This document shows positions 57,299-64,000 of a stretch of DNA of 64,000 nucleotides, one piece after another; the stretch's first letter is position 1, and the number at the start of each line of letters is the position of its first letter. The notes beneath the pieces are model-generated. The model ran no database searches and had not been told where the DNA came from. It worked only from the letters and a program-made list of their open reading frames with translations. Origin of the DNA: Microbaculum marinum (GTDB taxonomy: Bacteria > Pseudomonadota > Alphaproteobacteria > Rhizobiales > Tepidamorphaceae); the NCBI RefSeq assembly GCF_042646165.1, contig NZ_JBHRTC010000013.1; one strand, 5' to 3'. The position numbers were made by a program, and so were the translations under genes.

Positions 57299-58725
57299 AA
57301 TCGCCCGGCGAGACAGGACCGATCCATTTCATCGCCATCGGCGGCATCGGCATGAGCGGCATCGCCGAGATCCTGCTCGGCCAGGGCTATGCCGTGCAGG
57401 GCAGCGACATCTCCGACAACGCCAATGTCCAGCGCCTGCGCGACAAGGGGGCGAGCGTCCATGTCGGACACGAGGCAGGCAATCTCGGCGACGCCGGCGT
57501 CGTGGTGGTATCGACAGCCATCAAGGCCGACAATCCGGAACTGATTGCCGCGCGCGAGCGGGGCATCCCGGTCATTCACCGTTCGGAAATGCTGGCCGAG
57601 CTGATGCGCGGCAATCGCGGCATCTCGATCGCCGGCACGCACGGCAAGACCACCACCACAACGATGATGGCGACGCTGGTCGAAAGTGGCGGCTACGACC
57701 CGACCGTGGTCAACGGCGGTATCATCAACGCCTGGGGCTCGAACGCGCGGCTCGGCAACGGCGAGTGGATCATCGTCGAGGCGGACGAGTCCGACGGCTC
57801 CTTTCTCCGGTTCCCGAACGAGATCGCCATCGTCACGAACATCGACCCGGAGCATCTCGACCACTTCAAGACCTTCGACGCCATCAAGCATGCCTTCCAT
57901 GCCTTCGTGATGAACCTGCCGTTCTACGGCTTCGCGGTGATGTGCGTCGACCACCCGACCGTCCGCGAGGTGCTGCCGGGAATCTTCGACCGCAAGGTTG
58001 TCACCTACGGCGAGAGCCCGGACGCCGACGTGCGCCTCGTTGATTTCTCCCACGAGGGGACCGGCACCACCTTCTCCGTGGTCGATGGCGAGGAGCGGAT
58101 CGACGGCCTGACGCTGCCGATGCCCGGACGCCACAACGCGCTGAACGCCACTGCCGCGATTGCAGTGGCGCGCAGGATCGGCATTTCGCCGGATGTCGTC
58201 AGGGCGGCGCTGGCCGGATTCGGCGGCGTGAAGCGGCGCTTCACCTTCGTCGGCGAATGGAACGGAGTGCGCATCTACGACGACTACGGCCACCATCCTG
58301 TCGAGATCGCGGCGGTGCTGCAGGCTGCCCGCGGCGCGGTCGAGGACGCCGCGCGGAGCCAGGGCGGCGAGCGGGGTCGCGTCGTCGCGGTGATGCAGCC
58401 GCATCGCTACACCCGCCTCTCCAGCCTGTTCGACGAATTCGCCGGCTGCTTCGGCGATGCCGATACCGTCTACATCGCCGATGTCTACGAGGCGGGAGAG
58501 AGCCCGATATCGGGCGCCACCAGGGACGGACTGGTGGGCCGCCTGAAGGCGAGAGGACATCCCGACGCCCGTGCGCTGTCCGGGCCCGATGCGTTGGCCG
58601 GCGAGATCGCGTCGACCGTGCGGCCCGGCGACATCGTGATCTGCCTGGGCGCCGGATCGATCAGCCAGTGGGCCTACTCTCTGCCGGCGCAACTGGAGGC
58701 GTTGGGAGCGGGAGACGCGACATGA
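57295..58725 (+). CDS. murC: UDP-N-acetylmuramate:L-alanine ligase
   Basis: MurC adds L-alanine to UDP-MurNAc. The 476-residue protein has the N-terminal HFIAIGGIGMSGIAEIL, the ATP site AGTHGKTTTTTMM, IVEADESDGSFL, and IYDDYGHHPVEIAAVL. The start at 57295 overlaps murG by 4 nt; its stop overlaps the murB start by 4 nt. All normal for the family. Confidence 0.97.
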   Translation: MKSPGETGPIHFIAIGGIGMSGIAEILLGQGYAVQGSDISDNANVQRLRDKGASVHVGHEAGNLGDAGVVVVSTAIKADNPELIAARERGIPVIHRSEMLAELMRGNRGISIAGTHGKTTTTTMMATLVESGGYDPTVVNGGIINAWGSNARLGNGEWIIVEADESDGSFLRFPNEIAIVTNIDPEHLDHFKTFDAIKHAFHAFVMNLPFYGFAVMCVDHPTVREVLPGIFDRKVVTYGESPDADVRLVDFSHEGTGTTFSVVDGEERIDGLTLPMPGRHNALNATAAIAVARRIGISPDVVRAALAGFGGVKRRFTFVGEWNGVRIYDDYGHHPVEIAAVLQAARGAVEDAARSQGGERGRVVAVMQPHRYTRLSSLFDEFAGCFGDADTVYIADVYEAGESPISGATRDGLVGRLKARGHPDARALSGPDALAGEIASTVRPGDIVICLGAGSISQWAYSLPAQLEALGAGDAT

Positions 58726-59669
58726 GCTTTCCCGACATCGTCGAGGACCTGAAGGCGCGGCTGCCGGAGCTGCGGGGACGCCTGCGCGCCAATGCCGAGC
58801 TGGCGCCGATCACCTGGTTCCGGGTCGGCGGGCCGGCCCAGGTCCTGTTCACGCCGGAGGACGAGGCAGACCTGGCCTACTTCCTGAAGAACGTCGATCC
58901 CGGCTTGCCCGTGACCGTCATCGGGCTTGCCTCCAACCTGATCGTGCGCGATGGCGGCGTGCCGGGAGTGGTCATCCGGCTGGGGCGCGGCTTCGGCACG
59001 ATCACGGTCGAGGAAGACTGCCGGGTCCGCGCCGGCACTGCGATGCCAGACGTCAAGGTCGCCCGTGCCGCCGCCGATGCCGGCATCGCCGGCCTGGCAT
59101 TCTTCCGCGGCATCCCCGGCTCGATCGGCGGGGCTTTGCGCATGAATGGGGGCGCCTATGGCGGCGAGACGAGGGATGCGCTGATCGAGGTCCGCGCCGT
59201 CGACCGGGGCGGCGACATCCACATCGCCTCCGTCGAAGAACTCGGCATGACCTATCGCCATTCCGGCGCCCCGGAGGACTGGATCTTCACCGAAGGCCTG
59301 TTCCAGGGCCGGCCGGGGAAGGCGCACGAGATCGCCGCCGAGATGGACTCCATCACCGAGCGCCGCGAAGCCTCGCAGCCGATCAAGAGCCGCACCGGCG
59401 GCTCGACTTTCAAGAACCCCCCCGGCGGCAAGTCCTGGCAACTGATCGATGCGGCGGGCTGCCGCGGACTGAGGCTCGGCGGCGCGCAGGTCTCCGAGAA
59501 GCACTGCAACTTCCTGATCAACACCGGCGACGCCACCGCCGCCGACATCGAGGCCTTGGGCGAAACCGTGCGCGCCAGGGTCAGGGAGACGAGCGGCGTC
59601 GAACTGCATTGGGAAATTAGGCGGATCGGGGTGCCGGCCGGCCAGGCTGAAGGGGGAAACGCGGCATGA
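58722..59669 (+). CDS. murB: UDP-N-acetylenolpyruvoylglucosamine reductase
   Basis: MurB reduces UDP-GlcNAc-enolpyruvate to UDP-MurNAc with NADPH and FAD. The 315-residue protein has ITWFRVGGPA, LASNLIVRDGGVPGVVIRLG, FRGIPGSIGGALRMNGGAYGG, GSTFKNPPGGKSWQLIDAAGCRG, and VSEKHCNFLINTGDATA, where the Ser next to Glu-Lys-His is a catalytic position. The start at 58722 overlaps murC. The short C-terminal tail is variable. Overlaps ddl by 4 nt. Confidence 0.96.
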   Translation: MSFPDIVEDLKARLPELRGRLRANAELAPITWFRVGGPAQVLFTPEDEADLAYFLKNVDPGLPVTVIGLASNLIVRDGGVPGVVIRLGRGFGTITVEEDCRVRAGTAMPDVKVARAAADAGIAGLAFFRGIPGSIGGALRMNGGAYGGETRDALIEVRAVDRGGDIHIASVEELGMTYRHSGAPEDWIFTEGLFQGRPGKAHEIAAEMDSITERREASQPIKSRTGGSTFKNPPGGKSWQLIDAAGCRGLRLGGAQVSEKHCNFLINTGDATAADIEALGETVRARVRETSGVELHWEIRRIGVPAGQAEGGNAA

Positions 59670-60586
59670 CGAAGCACGTCGCCGTGCTGATGGGCGGGTG
59701 GTCCGCGGAGCGGCCGGTCAGTCTGTCGTCGGGTAAGGCCTGCGCCGATGCGCTGGAAGGCGAGGGTTACCGCGTCACCCGGGTCGACGTGAACCGGGAT
59801 CTCGCCCGGGTGCTGGCCGATCTCAAGCCAGATGTTGCTTTCAACGCCCTGCATGGCCCCTACGGCGAGGACGGCACCGTGCAGGGACTGCTGGAAATCC
59901 TCGGCATCCCCTACACCCATTCCGGCGTGCTCGCCTCCGCGCTTGCCATGCACAAGGCGCATTCCCGGACGATCTTCCAGGCCGCCGGCATTCCCATCGC
60001 GGAGGGCAAGGTCGTCAGGCGGCTGCAGGCCGCCGAGGCCCATGTCTACGAGCCGCCCTACGTCATCAAGCCGGAGGCGCAGGGATCGAGCTTCGGCGTC
60101 TTCATCGTCCGCGAGGACCAGCAGCATCCGCCGCAGGAGCTCTACGCGGCGGACTGGGCCTACGGCGAGGATGTGCTCGTCGAGCGATTCGTCGAGGGCA
60201 AGGAACTGACCTGCGCCGTGATGGGCGACACGGCGCTCGGCGTCATCGATATCGTGCCCACCCAGGGCTTTTACGATTACGACGCAAAATATAGGCCTGG
60301 CGGGTCGAAACACATCCTGCCGGCGGAAATTAAACCAAATATTTACCAAGAGGTGCGGAAGCTGGCGCTACTGGCGCATCAGGTTCTCGGCTGTCGCGGC
60401 GTTACAAGGGCGGACTTCCGTTACGACGATCGTGCCGAAGGGGCTTCGGGGCTGGTTTGCCTCGAGGTCAACACGCAACCGGGCATGACCGAAACGTCTC
60501 TGGTGCCCGAAATGGCGGCCCATGCCGGACATTCGTTCGGCGCACTGGTTCGCTGGATGGTGGAGGACGCATCGTGCGATCGCTAG
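59666..60586 (+). CDS. ddl: D-alanine:D-alanine ligase
   Basis: Ddl joins two D-alanines with ATP for the peptidoglycan stem. The 306-residue protein has VLMGGWSAERPVSLSSG, ATP-grasp segments VIKPEAQGSSFGVFI, FDIVPTQGFYDYDAKYRPGG-type loop, and EVNTQPGMTETSLVPEMAAHAG. It starts in an overlap with murB and overlaps ftsQ by 13 nt. The codon usage around residues 205-230 is unusually AT-rich (see the regulatory feature at 60326-60350). Confidence 0.97.
   Translation: MTKHVAVLMGGWSAERPVSLSSGKACADALEGEGYRVTRVDVNRDLARVLADLKPDVAFNALHGPYGEDGTVQGLLEILGIPYTHSGVLASALAMHKAHSRTIFQAAGIPIAEGKVVRRLQAAEAHVYEPPYVIKPEAQGSSFGVFIVREDQQHPPQELYAADWAYGEDVLVERFVEGKELTCAVMGDTALGVIDIVPTQGFYDYDAKYRPGGSKHILPAEIKPNIYQEVRKLALLAHQVLGCRGVTRADFRYDDRAEGASGLVCLEVNTQPGMTETSLVPEMAAHAGHSFGALVRWMVEDASCDR
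60326..60350 (+). promoter_or_regulatory. AT-rich, codon-atypical patch inside ddl
   Basis: Within ddl, seven of nine codons around 60325-60351 end in A or T (GAA, ATT, AAA, CCA, AAT, ATT, CAA), where this genome nearly always uses the G or C alternatives. The core ATTAAACCAAATATTTACC resembles a CtrA site (TTAA-N7-TTAA) imperfectly and a -10-like AT box. It lies about 225 nt upstream of ftsQ. In Caulobacter, CtrA-controlled ftsQA promoters sit in this neighbourhood. Inference only. Confidence 0.4.
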
Positions 60587-61539
60587 GCCTGGGCCTGCGA
60601 AAAGTGGCGGAAGGCGAGGCGGCCGGCGCAGCAGGCGGCCGGCGCCGTATTCTGTACACCAATCTGCCGCCGCGCCGTCCGGCTCGCCGGGGCCTGGCCG
60701 CACGCCTGATCGCGCCGTTTGAGGGCTGGACGCCGCCGCGCCGGGTCGGTCTCTATTCCACCGCAGCACTGTTCGCCGCCGTCGGCATCTACGGTGCCGT
60801 TCTTGGGGGGCACCTCGACTCGATGCGCCACGCCGCCTTCGTCGCGGCCGATTACGTCACGGCCCGGGCCGGCTTCGGCATTCGGACGGTCGTGATCTCC
60901 GGGCAGGAGGAAGTTCACGAGAGCGACGTCCTGCGCGGCCTGGAAATCGGCGAGGATACCTCGCTGCTGACATTCAACGCCCAGTGGGCGCGTCGGCGCC
61001 TGTCCGATATCGCCTGGGTCAAGAGCGCGACGGTGCAGAAGCTGTTCCCGGGCACGCTGCACATCGATCTGGTGGAGCGGGAGGCCTACGCGCTGTGGCA
61101 GCTCGGCGGCATCATTTCGATGATCGACCGTGACGGAGAAGTGATCGGCGAACTCAGCGACCAGCGCTTCGCCGGCCTGCCCCTGGTGGTGGGCACCGGC
61201 GCCAACAGGCGCGTCGACGAGCTGATGGCCCTGATCCGGCCGCACCCGTCGGTCTCCACTCGGCTGCGCGCAGCCGTCCGTGTCGCCGACAGGCGCTGGA
61301 ACCTGGTGCTCGACAACGGCATCGAGGTCCGCCTGCCGGAGACCGGCGCCGAGGAGGCGCTGCTCGCCCTCGACGAGCTGTCGTCCGAGAAGGGCCTGAT
61401 GGCCCGGGATATCGTTCTGGTTGATCTTCGCTTGAACGATCGTGTCGTCGTCCGCCTGTCGGAACAGGCTGCGGTCCAGCGCGACGCCACGATCAAGTCG
61501 CGGGGTGGGTCTAGTGTGCGGAAAGGGCAGGACACATGA
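60574..61539 (+). CDS. ftsQ: Cell division protein FtsQ
   Basis: The 321-residue protein has a basic cytoplasmic N-terminus (about 1-60), a membrane helix (about 65-85), a POTRA domain (about 105-175; VVISGQEEVHESDVLRGLEI) and a beta domain (about 175-310), the FtsQ layout. It links FtsB/FtsL to the division ring. The start is a GTG at 60574, about 13 nt before the ddl stop, with GGAGGAC ahead. It overlaps ftsA by 4 nt. Confidence 0.92.
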   Translation: MRSLGLGLRKVAEGEAAGAAGGRRRILYTNLPPRRPARRGLAARLIAPFEGWTPPRRVGLYSTAALFAAVGIYGAVLGGHLDSMRHAAFVAADYVTARAGFGIRTVVISGQEEVHESDVLRGLEIGEDTSLLTFNAQWARRRLSDIAWVKSATVQKLFPGTLHIDLVEREAYALWQLGGIISMIDRDGEVIGELSDQRFAGLPLVVGTGANRRVDELMALIRPHPSVSTRLRAAVRVADRRWNLVLDNGIEVRLPETGAEEALLALDELSSEKGLMARDIVLVDLRLNDRVVVRLSEQAAVQRDATIKSRGGSSVRKGQDT

Positions 61540-62861
61540 ATTCGCGTAGCACCCACTGGCTGCCGCGCGCCAGGCCGTTGCCTGCCGGACGCTCCCAGAC
61601 GGTCGCCGTCCTCGACATCGGCTCGAGCAAGATCTGCTGCCTGATCGCCCGGTTGCGCCCGCAGCGTGAAGGCGTGGAGGGCGCCGACCGCACCCACTCC
61701 ATCGAGGTGATCGGCGTCGGCCACCAGCGCGCCACCGGCGTCAAGCGCGGCGCTATCGTCGACATGGAAGCGGCCGAACGCGCCATCCGTCTCGCCGTCG
61801 ACGCCGCCGAACGCATGGCCGGGGTCACGGTGGAGAGCGTTGTCGTCAACGCCTCGGCAGGCCGGCTGGCCAGCGACCACTTCGCGGCCAAGGTCGCCGT
61901 CTCGGGGGATTCGGTCAGCGACGCGGATATCCGCCGCGTGCTCGACGCCGGGCGTGCCCACACCGTCCAGGCCGAACGGGTCGTGCTGCATTCGTTGCCG
62001 ATCGCGTTCTCCCTGGATGAGAACGGCGGCATCCGTGATCCGCGCGGCATGGTCGGCCGCCAGCTCGGTATCGACATGCACCTGGTTACCGCTCAGGCCG
62101 CGCCCGTGCGCAACCTGGTGCTGTGCGTGGAGCGCAGTCATCTGACGGTCGAGTCCGTGGTGGCCAGTCCATACGCGTCGGGTCTGGCTGCACTGTCCGG
62201 CGACGAACTCGAGCTCGGTTCGGCCTGCATCGACATGGGCGGCGGCACCACCACCTTCGGCGTCTTCGCCTACGGGCGGTTCGTGTGCACGGATGCGATC
62301 GCCCTGGGCGGCCATCACGTCACGATGGACCTGGCGCGCGGCCTCTCCACCTCGATCGAGGCCGCCGAGCGCATCAAGACCCTGTATGGCAGCGCCATCG
62401 GCGCCGGCTCCGACCATCGCGACATGATCTCCGTCCCGCTGGTCGGGGAGGGCGAGGTTCCAGGCGCCAACCAGGTGCCCCGCTCCGTCGTCACGGATAT
62501 CATCCGGCCGCGCGTCGAGGAGATCCTCGAACTGGTTCGGGACCGCCTGCGTGCAACACCGTTCAGCGCGCTCGCCGGAGAGCGCGCGGTGCTGACCGGC
62601 GGTGCCAGCCAGCTTCCCGGGGTCGTCGAACTGGCGGAGCGGATCATCGGCTTCAAGGCCAGGATCGGCCGGCCGCTGGGGGTGTCCGGTCTGCCCGACT
62701 CCGGTCGCGGTCCGGCCTTCGCCTCGACCGTCGGGCTGCTCGTCTATCCCCAGCTCGCCGGCATCGAACGCCATGATCGTGGCGCCCGCGGCGCGGGGCT
62801 TGCCGCCTCCGGCGACGGCTATCTGGCCCGCGTCGGAAGCTGGATAAGAGATAGTTTTTAG
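61536..62861 (+). CDS. ftsA: Cell division protein FtsA
   Basis: FtsA is an actin-like ATPase that tethers FtsZ to the membrane. The 441-residue protein has phosphate-1 VAVLDIGSSKICCLI, SHS2 domain, phosphate-2 IDMGGGTTTFGVF, adenosine site VLTGGASQLPGV, and a short amphipathic C-terminal helix (SWIRDSF) that binds membrane. The final codons (ATA AGA GAT AGT TTT) are rare in this genome, which suggests a constraint from a regulatory site. Overlaps ftsQ by 4 nt. Confidence 0.96.
   Translation: MNSRSTHWLPRARPLPAGRSQTVAVLDIGSSKICCLIARLRPQREGVEGADRTHSIEVIGVGHQRATGVKRGAIVDMEAAERAIRLAVDAAERMAGVTVESVVVNASAGRLASDHFAAKVAVSGDSVSDADIRRVLDAGRAHTVQAERVVLHSLPIAFSLDENGGIRDPRGMVGRQLGIDMHLVTAQAAPVRNLVLCVERSHLTVESVVASPYASGLAALSGDELELGSACIDMGGGTTTFGVFAYGRFVCTDAIALGGHHVTMDLARGLSTSIEAAERIKTLYGSAIGAGSDHRDMISVPLVGEGEVPGANQVPRSVVTDIIRPRVEEILELVRDRLRATPFSALAGERAVLTGGASQLPGVVELAERIIGFKARIGRPLGVSGLPDSGRGPAFASTVGLLVYPQLAGIERHDRGARGAGLAASGDGYLARVGSWIRDSF
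62842..62861 (+). promoter_or_regulatory. AT-rich end of ftsA, candidate ftsZ promoter element
   Basis: GGATAAGAGATAGTTTTTAG ends ftsA and is strikingly AT-rich with rare codons, 80 nt before ftsZ. It contains -10-like hexamers (GATAGT, TAAGAG). A promoter for ftsZ ahead of its 80-nt leader would explain it. There is no clear -35 at ideal spacing. Low confidence. Confidence 0.35.
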
Positions 62862-62941
62862 GGGTCGCCTTCCGGGGCGGATACGCGACGTAACTGCCCG
62901 GAGTCGGGCGTAGCAACGAGAGTTAGAGACACGAGGACGCC

Positions 62942-64000
62942 ATGACCATCAACCTCAAGATGCCCGATCTCACCGAGCTGAAGCCAAAGATAACCGTGTT
63001 CGGTGTCGGCGGCGCCGGCGGCAATGCCGTCAACAACATGATCGAATCCGGCCTTCAGGGCGTGGAATTCGTCGTTGCCAACACCGACGCGCAGGCGCTG
63101 ACCACGTCGTCGGCGGAGCGCATCGTCCAGATGGGCGTGGCGATCACCGAAGGGCTTGGTGCGGGCTCCCAGCCCGAGGTCGGCCGCGCCGCCGCCGAGG
63201 AGGCCGCCGACGAGATCAACGATCACCTGTCCGGCTCGCACATGGTGTTCATCACGGCCGGCATGGGCGGCGGCACCGGGACCGGCGCGGCGCCCGTCAT
63301 CGCACAGGCCGCACGCGACATGGGCATCCTCACCGTCGGCGTCGTCACCAAGCCCTTCGACTTCGAGGGCAAGCGCCGCATGATGGTCGCGGAGAGGGGC
63401 ATCGAGAGCCTGCAGCAGTGCGTCGACACGCTGATCGTGATTCCGAACCAGAACCTGTTCCGCATCGCCAACGAGAAGACGACCTTCGCCGAGGCGTTCG
63501 GGATGGCTGACCAGGTGCTCTACTCCGGCGTCGCCTGCATCACCGACCTGATGGTCAAGGAAGGTCTGATCAACCTCGACTTCGCCGACGTGCGCGCCGT
63601 CATGCGTGCCATGGGCAAGGCGATGATGGGTACCGGCGAGGCGACTGGCGACAAGCGCGCCATCCAGGCCGCCGAGGCGGCAATCGCCAACCCGCTGCTC
63701 GACGAGACCTCCATGCGTGGCGCCCGCGGCCTGCTGATCTCGATCACCGGCGGCAACGACCTGACGCTGTTCGAGGTCGACGAGGCGGCGACCCGCATTC
63801 GCGAGGAAGTCGACACGGACGCCAACATCATCCTGGGCGCCACGTTCGACGAGAGCCTCGAGGGTGTCATCCGCGTGTCGGTCGTGGCGACCGGCATCGA
63901 CCAGGAGGCGACCGTCATCGAGCGGACGGCGGAGGACACCATCAGCGATCTGACCGCGCGCCTGCGGGCCCGCACCGCGCGTGCGGCGCAGGCCGCCGTT
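62942..64000 (+). CDS. ftsZ: Cell division protein FtsZ (3' end outside window)
   Basis: FtsZ is the tubulin-like GTPase that forms the division ring. The 353 residues in the window have TVFGVGGAGGNAVNNMI, VANTDAQAL, the tubulin signature GMGGGTGTGAAPVIA (about 100-114), and the T7 loop region NLDFADVRAVM. The C-terminal variable linker and the FtsA-binding peptide lie outside the window. It starts at 62942 with CGAGGAC upstream and an 80-nt gap after ftsA. Confidence 0.98.
   Translation, partial: MTINLKMPDLTELKPKITVFGVGGAGGNAVNNMIESGLQGVEFVVANTDAQALTTSSAERIVQMGVAITEGLGAGSQPEVGRAAAEEAADEINDHLSGSHMVFITAGMGGGTGTGAAPVIAQAARDMGILTVGVVTKPFDFEGKRRMMVAERGIESLQQCVDTLIVIPNQNLFRIANEKTTFAEAFGMADQVLYSGVACITDLMVKEGLINLDFADVRAVMRAMGKAMMGTGEATGDKRAIQAAEAAIANPLLDETSMRGARGLLISITGGNDLTLFEVDEAATRIREEVDTDANIILGATFDESLEGVIRVSVVATGIDQEATVIERTAEDTISDLTARLRARTARAAQAAV

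Overview
The window is a chromosomal segment of a GC-rich alphaproteobacterium, most likely of the order Hyphomicrobiales (Rhizobiales). The evidence is the gene content and order: leuD, an ArsR-methyltransferase fusion with metF and metH, DUF2852, a CGNR zinc-finger protein, extensin-like secreted proteins, rnpB beside mraZ, and a complete division and cell wall (dcw) cluster ending in ddl-ftsQ-ftsA-ftsZ. I see no prophage, insertion sequence, CRISPR array or tRNA gene. Names are assigned by motif reading only.

Region 1 (about 0.1-11 kb) runs almost entirely on the + strand: a secreted HExxH protein, leuD, a membrane-anchored alpha/beta hydrolase, a translationally coupled pair (four-TM coiled-coil protein plus membrane-anchored ClpP-like protease), cardiolipin synthase, an OsmC protein, a LysE exporter, 3-methyladenine DNA glycosylase I, a B3/B4-domain protein and a crotonase. 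A GAF-EAL protein closes it on the - strand. Region 2 (11.3-17.9 kb) has trmO diverging from a methionine-cycle operon (ArsR-methyltransferase, metF, metH). A degenerate 13-nt tandem repeat and a perfect 16-bp palindrome lie between them. A 27-residue membrane peptide gene on the - strand follows metH and has its own terminator.

Region 3 (18-33 kb) is rich in secreted and envelope proteins: two extensin-like proteins carrying LAS/M15-type zinc motifs, lipoproteins, an M64 metallopeptidase, a serine-hydrolase homologue whose catalytic residues are lost, an MFS transporter, two TetR regulators, DUF2852 and a PlsC-type acyltransferase. Region 4 (33-38 kb) is a 5-oxoprolinase/hydantoinase (HyuA-HyuB fusion) and a LysE exporter diverging from a MarR-type regulator across a 27-bp imperfect palindrome. 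The HyuB half contains a 102-bp palindromic repeat element inserted in frame.

Region 5 (38-45.3 kb) holds a small secreted protein, a cation/proton antiporter, a TerB-DnaJ protein, an EamA transporter, an AmpD-like amidase, a lytic transglycosylase, a DUF3124 protein, a coiled-coil membrane protein and the RNase P RNA with its promoter. Region 6 (45.5-64 kb) is the dcw cluster in canonical order: mraZ, rsmH, ftsL, ftsI, murE, murF, mraY, murD, ftsW, murG, murC, murB, ddl, ftsQ, ftsA and ftsZ, the last cut by the window end. Most junctions overlap by 1-4 nt. Four CCCAT boxes spaced exactly 10 bp sit on the mraZ promoter, as expected for MraZ autoregulation. AT-rich, codon-atypical patches in ddl and at the end of ftsA may be internal regulatory sites for ftsQA and ftsZ.
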